Shown here one piece after another: positions 61,445 through 64,000 of a stretch of 64,000 nt of DNA (position 1 is its first letter; the number at the start of each line of letters is the position of its first letter). The position numbers were made by a program, and so were the translations under genes. Source of the stretch: Todiramphus chloris collaris (taxonomy: Eukaryota > Chordata > Aves > Coraciiformes > Alcedinidae); NCBI GenBank assembly GCA_025345505.1, contig JANVCC010000077.1, forward strand, positions 4,150,607-4,214,606, given 5' to 3'. A model generated the notes under the pieces. It saw only the letters and a list, made by a program, of their open reading frames with translations. It ran no database searches and was not told the origin of the DNA.

Positions 61445-64000
61445 CCTGCCCTTGTTTTGTCTTATAGAAGTGATAAAATAGTATCTGTGACAACTCACTG
61501 CTGGAAACTAGAGACAGACAATCCAAATTCATGCCAAATATTCTTAGTGGTCTCTGCTCCCATATCCCCTCTGCTATCTCTTAACTGAATAAAAATTACC
61601 TGGATCCAAAGACAGATGGGGCTATGTATGATTTAGGCAGACTGTTCTTTCTTTGCCTAATGACCTCAATATTGCCCTGCACTCTTTTGATGTTATTTAT
61701 GGTGACTGGTACCTATCTCAAGAAGGACTTCATCATTCACATTTTAGGAAAAGCAGTTAGGAGCCATGCATGTGAGAAAGTTCTGAACAACTTCTGTGAT
61801 TCCCCATGACCACAGCAGGCTCCTGTGGTTTGCCCACGCAGAGCTGCAGCTCACAGATGCCTTCTGCAGCCTTCCAGTGGAACATTTAGCTCTCCTTCCC
61901 TTTCACTGCCCCTACCCAAAACCTCCTCAGTACCAAGTGGAGCCACAGAGAATCCCATCCACCAGCCATTGTACCTCATTCTTTTCTTCACAAATTCCTC
62001 TAAAGGCTTTTTAAACCAAAAAGTCATGTTTGACTAGAACAATTAAGTTGCCTCTTCTTTACAAAAGTAAAGTGATTTGATGAGAAAGAAGTGTTAGAAA
62101 GTTTTACAGCCTGGAGGGTTTCACACGCTGCTGGGCAGACCAAAGCCAATTGCTGGTGTGGCCACTGTTAGTTCAGTAGCTCTCTGGGGCACAATAAACT
62201 CATAGCAGTCCTGTCTGCTCCCTGGCAGATTTCTCTTTCTGTAACCACAGATGTTTGTCCATGTGTCTGTGCCCACTTTTTCCCGCTGTTAAGCAGCACT
62301 CCTGGCTCTGCAGCTGCTTCATGTAGTCTCTTCCTCCTGTCCTGCCATAAAATCTGAGACCACCTTACAACTGCTCCTGAGGGATAGAACAATGTTTCCT
62401 TCACCCAAGATGCTTCCACCTGACCCCATCACTCATTTTTTAAAAAAAGTGACACAATATGTAGGTGGAAAAGAAATAAATAAAATAGGTACTGTCTGCT
62501 TCATAAACCAAAGGGAGTCAGTCAGTGACCTTAAAAAGAGCCAGCCAGGTGAAAGGAGCTGGGGTTAGACCTTTAATACATGTCATATCTATTGTCACAT
62601 TCCCACATCACCCTTGTGCTCTCACTCAGAGCTATTTTACTCAGGCACCCAACTTCAGGGCGCTTCTGCTGGCAATCTCCACCTGGAAGAGACCAGTGTC
62701 TGTGGCACAATACAGACAAGCACATAAGGACTCAACATTGACATGCTATTTCTGTGCCTTTCCAGATGGTAGAGAGGTATTTAACTGAGCAGTGAGATTT
62801 TTTTGCTGTCATCATCTGTTGCTGAGCTTTCTATACACTGCTTTCTGATAGGTGCCACTAGAACTGGGGGAAGCACATGAATATATGAAGGAGCCTGTCA
62901 CCTGCTTTTTCAGTTGAAAAGCACATACCTGTCGTGAACACAAGACAGTCAATCCTCATCTCAAAAGAAAGACAAAGTTTGTCAAGGTTTTGCTTCAAGG
63001 CAAGTACATAATTTCACCAAAAGATCATGATTATGTTCAGCTTGTAAACTGAAGGTGAGCCAGAAGAGCCATTCAGAGTTCACAGTAATTAATTGCAAAG
63101 ACAGCTGAAAGATAGTTTCCTAAAACTGTCTGAATTTAGAAAAGATCATGGGAACAAGGAAGTCTCTGTGACTCTGAAAGGTCTGTGATGCTGTCAGATC
63201 TTGCGCAACATCAACATCTAAAAAGATTTAGGCACGTATAGAGTGAGGAATGTCAAAAGAATCCAGGTAGATAAGATGTCTGGTGTTATAGTAGTGACAA
63301 TGAATAACTGAAATATCACAACAAGCACAGATTGAAAGTCACACTATAAAAAACACAAAAGCTAAAAATCAACCCAGAAAACTAAAAAACATATGTGGAT
63401 GCCACAGAAACCCAGCAATGCAAAGGATACAAATGGAATAAACAACACAATGCCATCAAATATTTAAAATGGCAAAACAAAAATAGTTCACCTAATTCAA
63501 ACCACAGAATTATCCTGTTATGTTTAAGAGAGGCATGGAGCTGATAAACATGTGCAAGAATGCTGCAGGGCACTCAACACAATTCAGACTGGCTACAGTA
63601 GTGAGCTCTCACCCACCTACTGGTCAGACATCTTTCCAGGCCTGGAAAAGGTGTGCTCAGAAATGCAAGGGAGTGAGATAAGGACAGGAAAAGCAAATGG
63701 GATTTCTACCCAGAGTTCGAGATATCCCATACATTGAACTTGGCCTACCCCCTACCCCCTGACCTTCTCATTTGATCATGTAGCAACACTGGTTGAACTG
63801 GTGGCTATCCCTCTGACTTCTCTTCGCCGAGAGCTCTTGAATTTTAACAGAACTCTTAGGAGAAAGTGATGCTTCCCCATGGCAATAAGGAAATAAAACC
63901 ATGAACACAGGTTAGTATATGTGATTTACATGGAATCAGAGAAACATAGAATGAAAGAATCATGAACTAGATCAGAGACATCTGAGAGAGGACACGTCTT

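Larger units (their letters stand above)
57013..64000. other. Single-copy noncoding sequence to the window end
   Basis: No gene recognised. There is A16 at 57482-57497, (TG)n at 61017-61042 and a purine-rich tract at 61417-61444. Frames of 60-95 codons look like chance. The last ~70 bp contains GGAATCAGAG..CATAGAATG..GAATCATGAAC, which might begin a CR1 tail, but the window ends before this can be judged. Confidence 0.6.

Noticed and set aside
63744-63761. Direct repeat CTACCCC x2
   Set aside because: Two short units only. No array.
63930-63970. Possible CR1 3' tail (GGAATCAG..CATAGAATG..GAATCATG)
   Set aside because: Only ~40 bp resemble the tail repeats, the body that should follow is not recognisable, and the window ends 30 bp later.

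Overview
The window reads as nuclear DNA of a bird. The interspersed repeats that can be named are CR1 LINEs with the avian 3' end (imperfect ATTCTATG-type tails at 5087-5099, 17495-17509 and 30211-30230) plus one ERVL-type long terminal repeat (LTR) of the form TGTCCTGGTTT...AACCACGACA. The rest is AT-rich single-copy sequence with short A/T runs and a few microsatellites. No Alu, L1, B1 or other mammalian lineage-specific repeat was seen. The species cannot be named from this.

I find no protein-coding gene, tRNA or rRNA. Open frames are short. The longest (about 160-170 codons) lack domains, recognisable homologues and splice context, and several begin at TTG. The window is most likely an intergenic desert or the inside of a large intron.

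Layout: 1-805 is an ERVL-type LTR in + orientation that starts exactly at the window edge. 4215-5099 holds two CR1 3' ends of different age, both +. 12735-12870 is a very old CR1 scrap (-). 17495-18370 is a moderately old CR1 (-) whose 5' break lies in the reverse-transcriptase active-site region. 30208 to about 31086 is an unusual CR1 (-) in which a GC-rich, CpG-rich 5' UTR/ORF1 head is joined directly to the last ~210 bp of the 3' end, with the middle missing. 37715 to about 39850 is a long, heavily decayed relic of an old amniote-type CR1 (-) in which RT blocks can still be followed in order. Four short MIR-like SINE cores are suspected near 9625, 30000, 43100 and 56950.

The unique DNA between them holds simple repeats, three tracts able to form G-quadruplexes, and a few motif-dense stretches (8620-9060, 20440-20840, 34985-35090, 50570-50960) that could be conserved regulatory elements. 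Those four are hypotheses from motif content only. I see no operon, CRISPR array or new defence-like system. The most distinctive objects are the internally deleted CR1 with its private CpG island and the 2.1 kb ancient CR1 relic.
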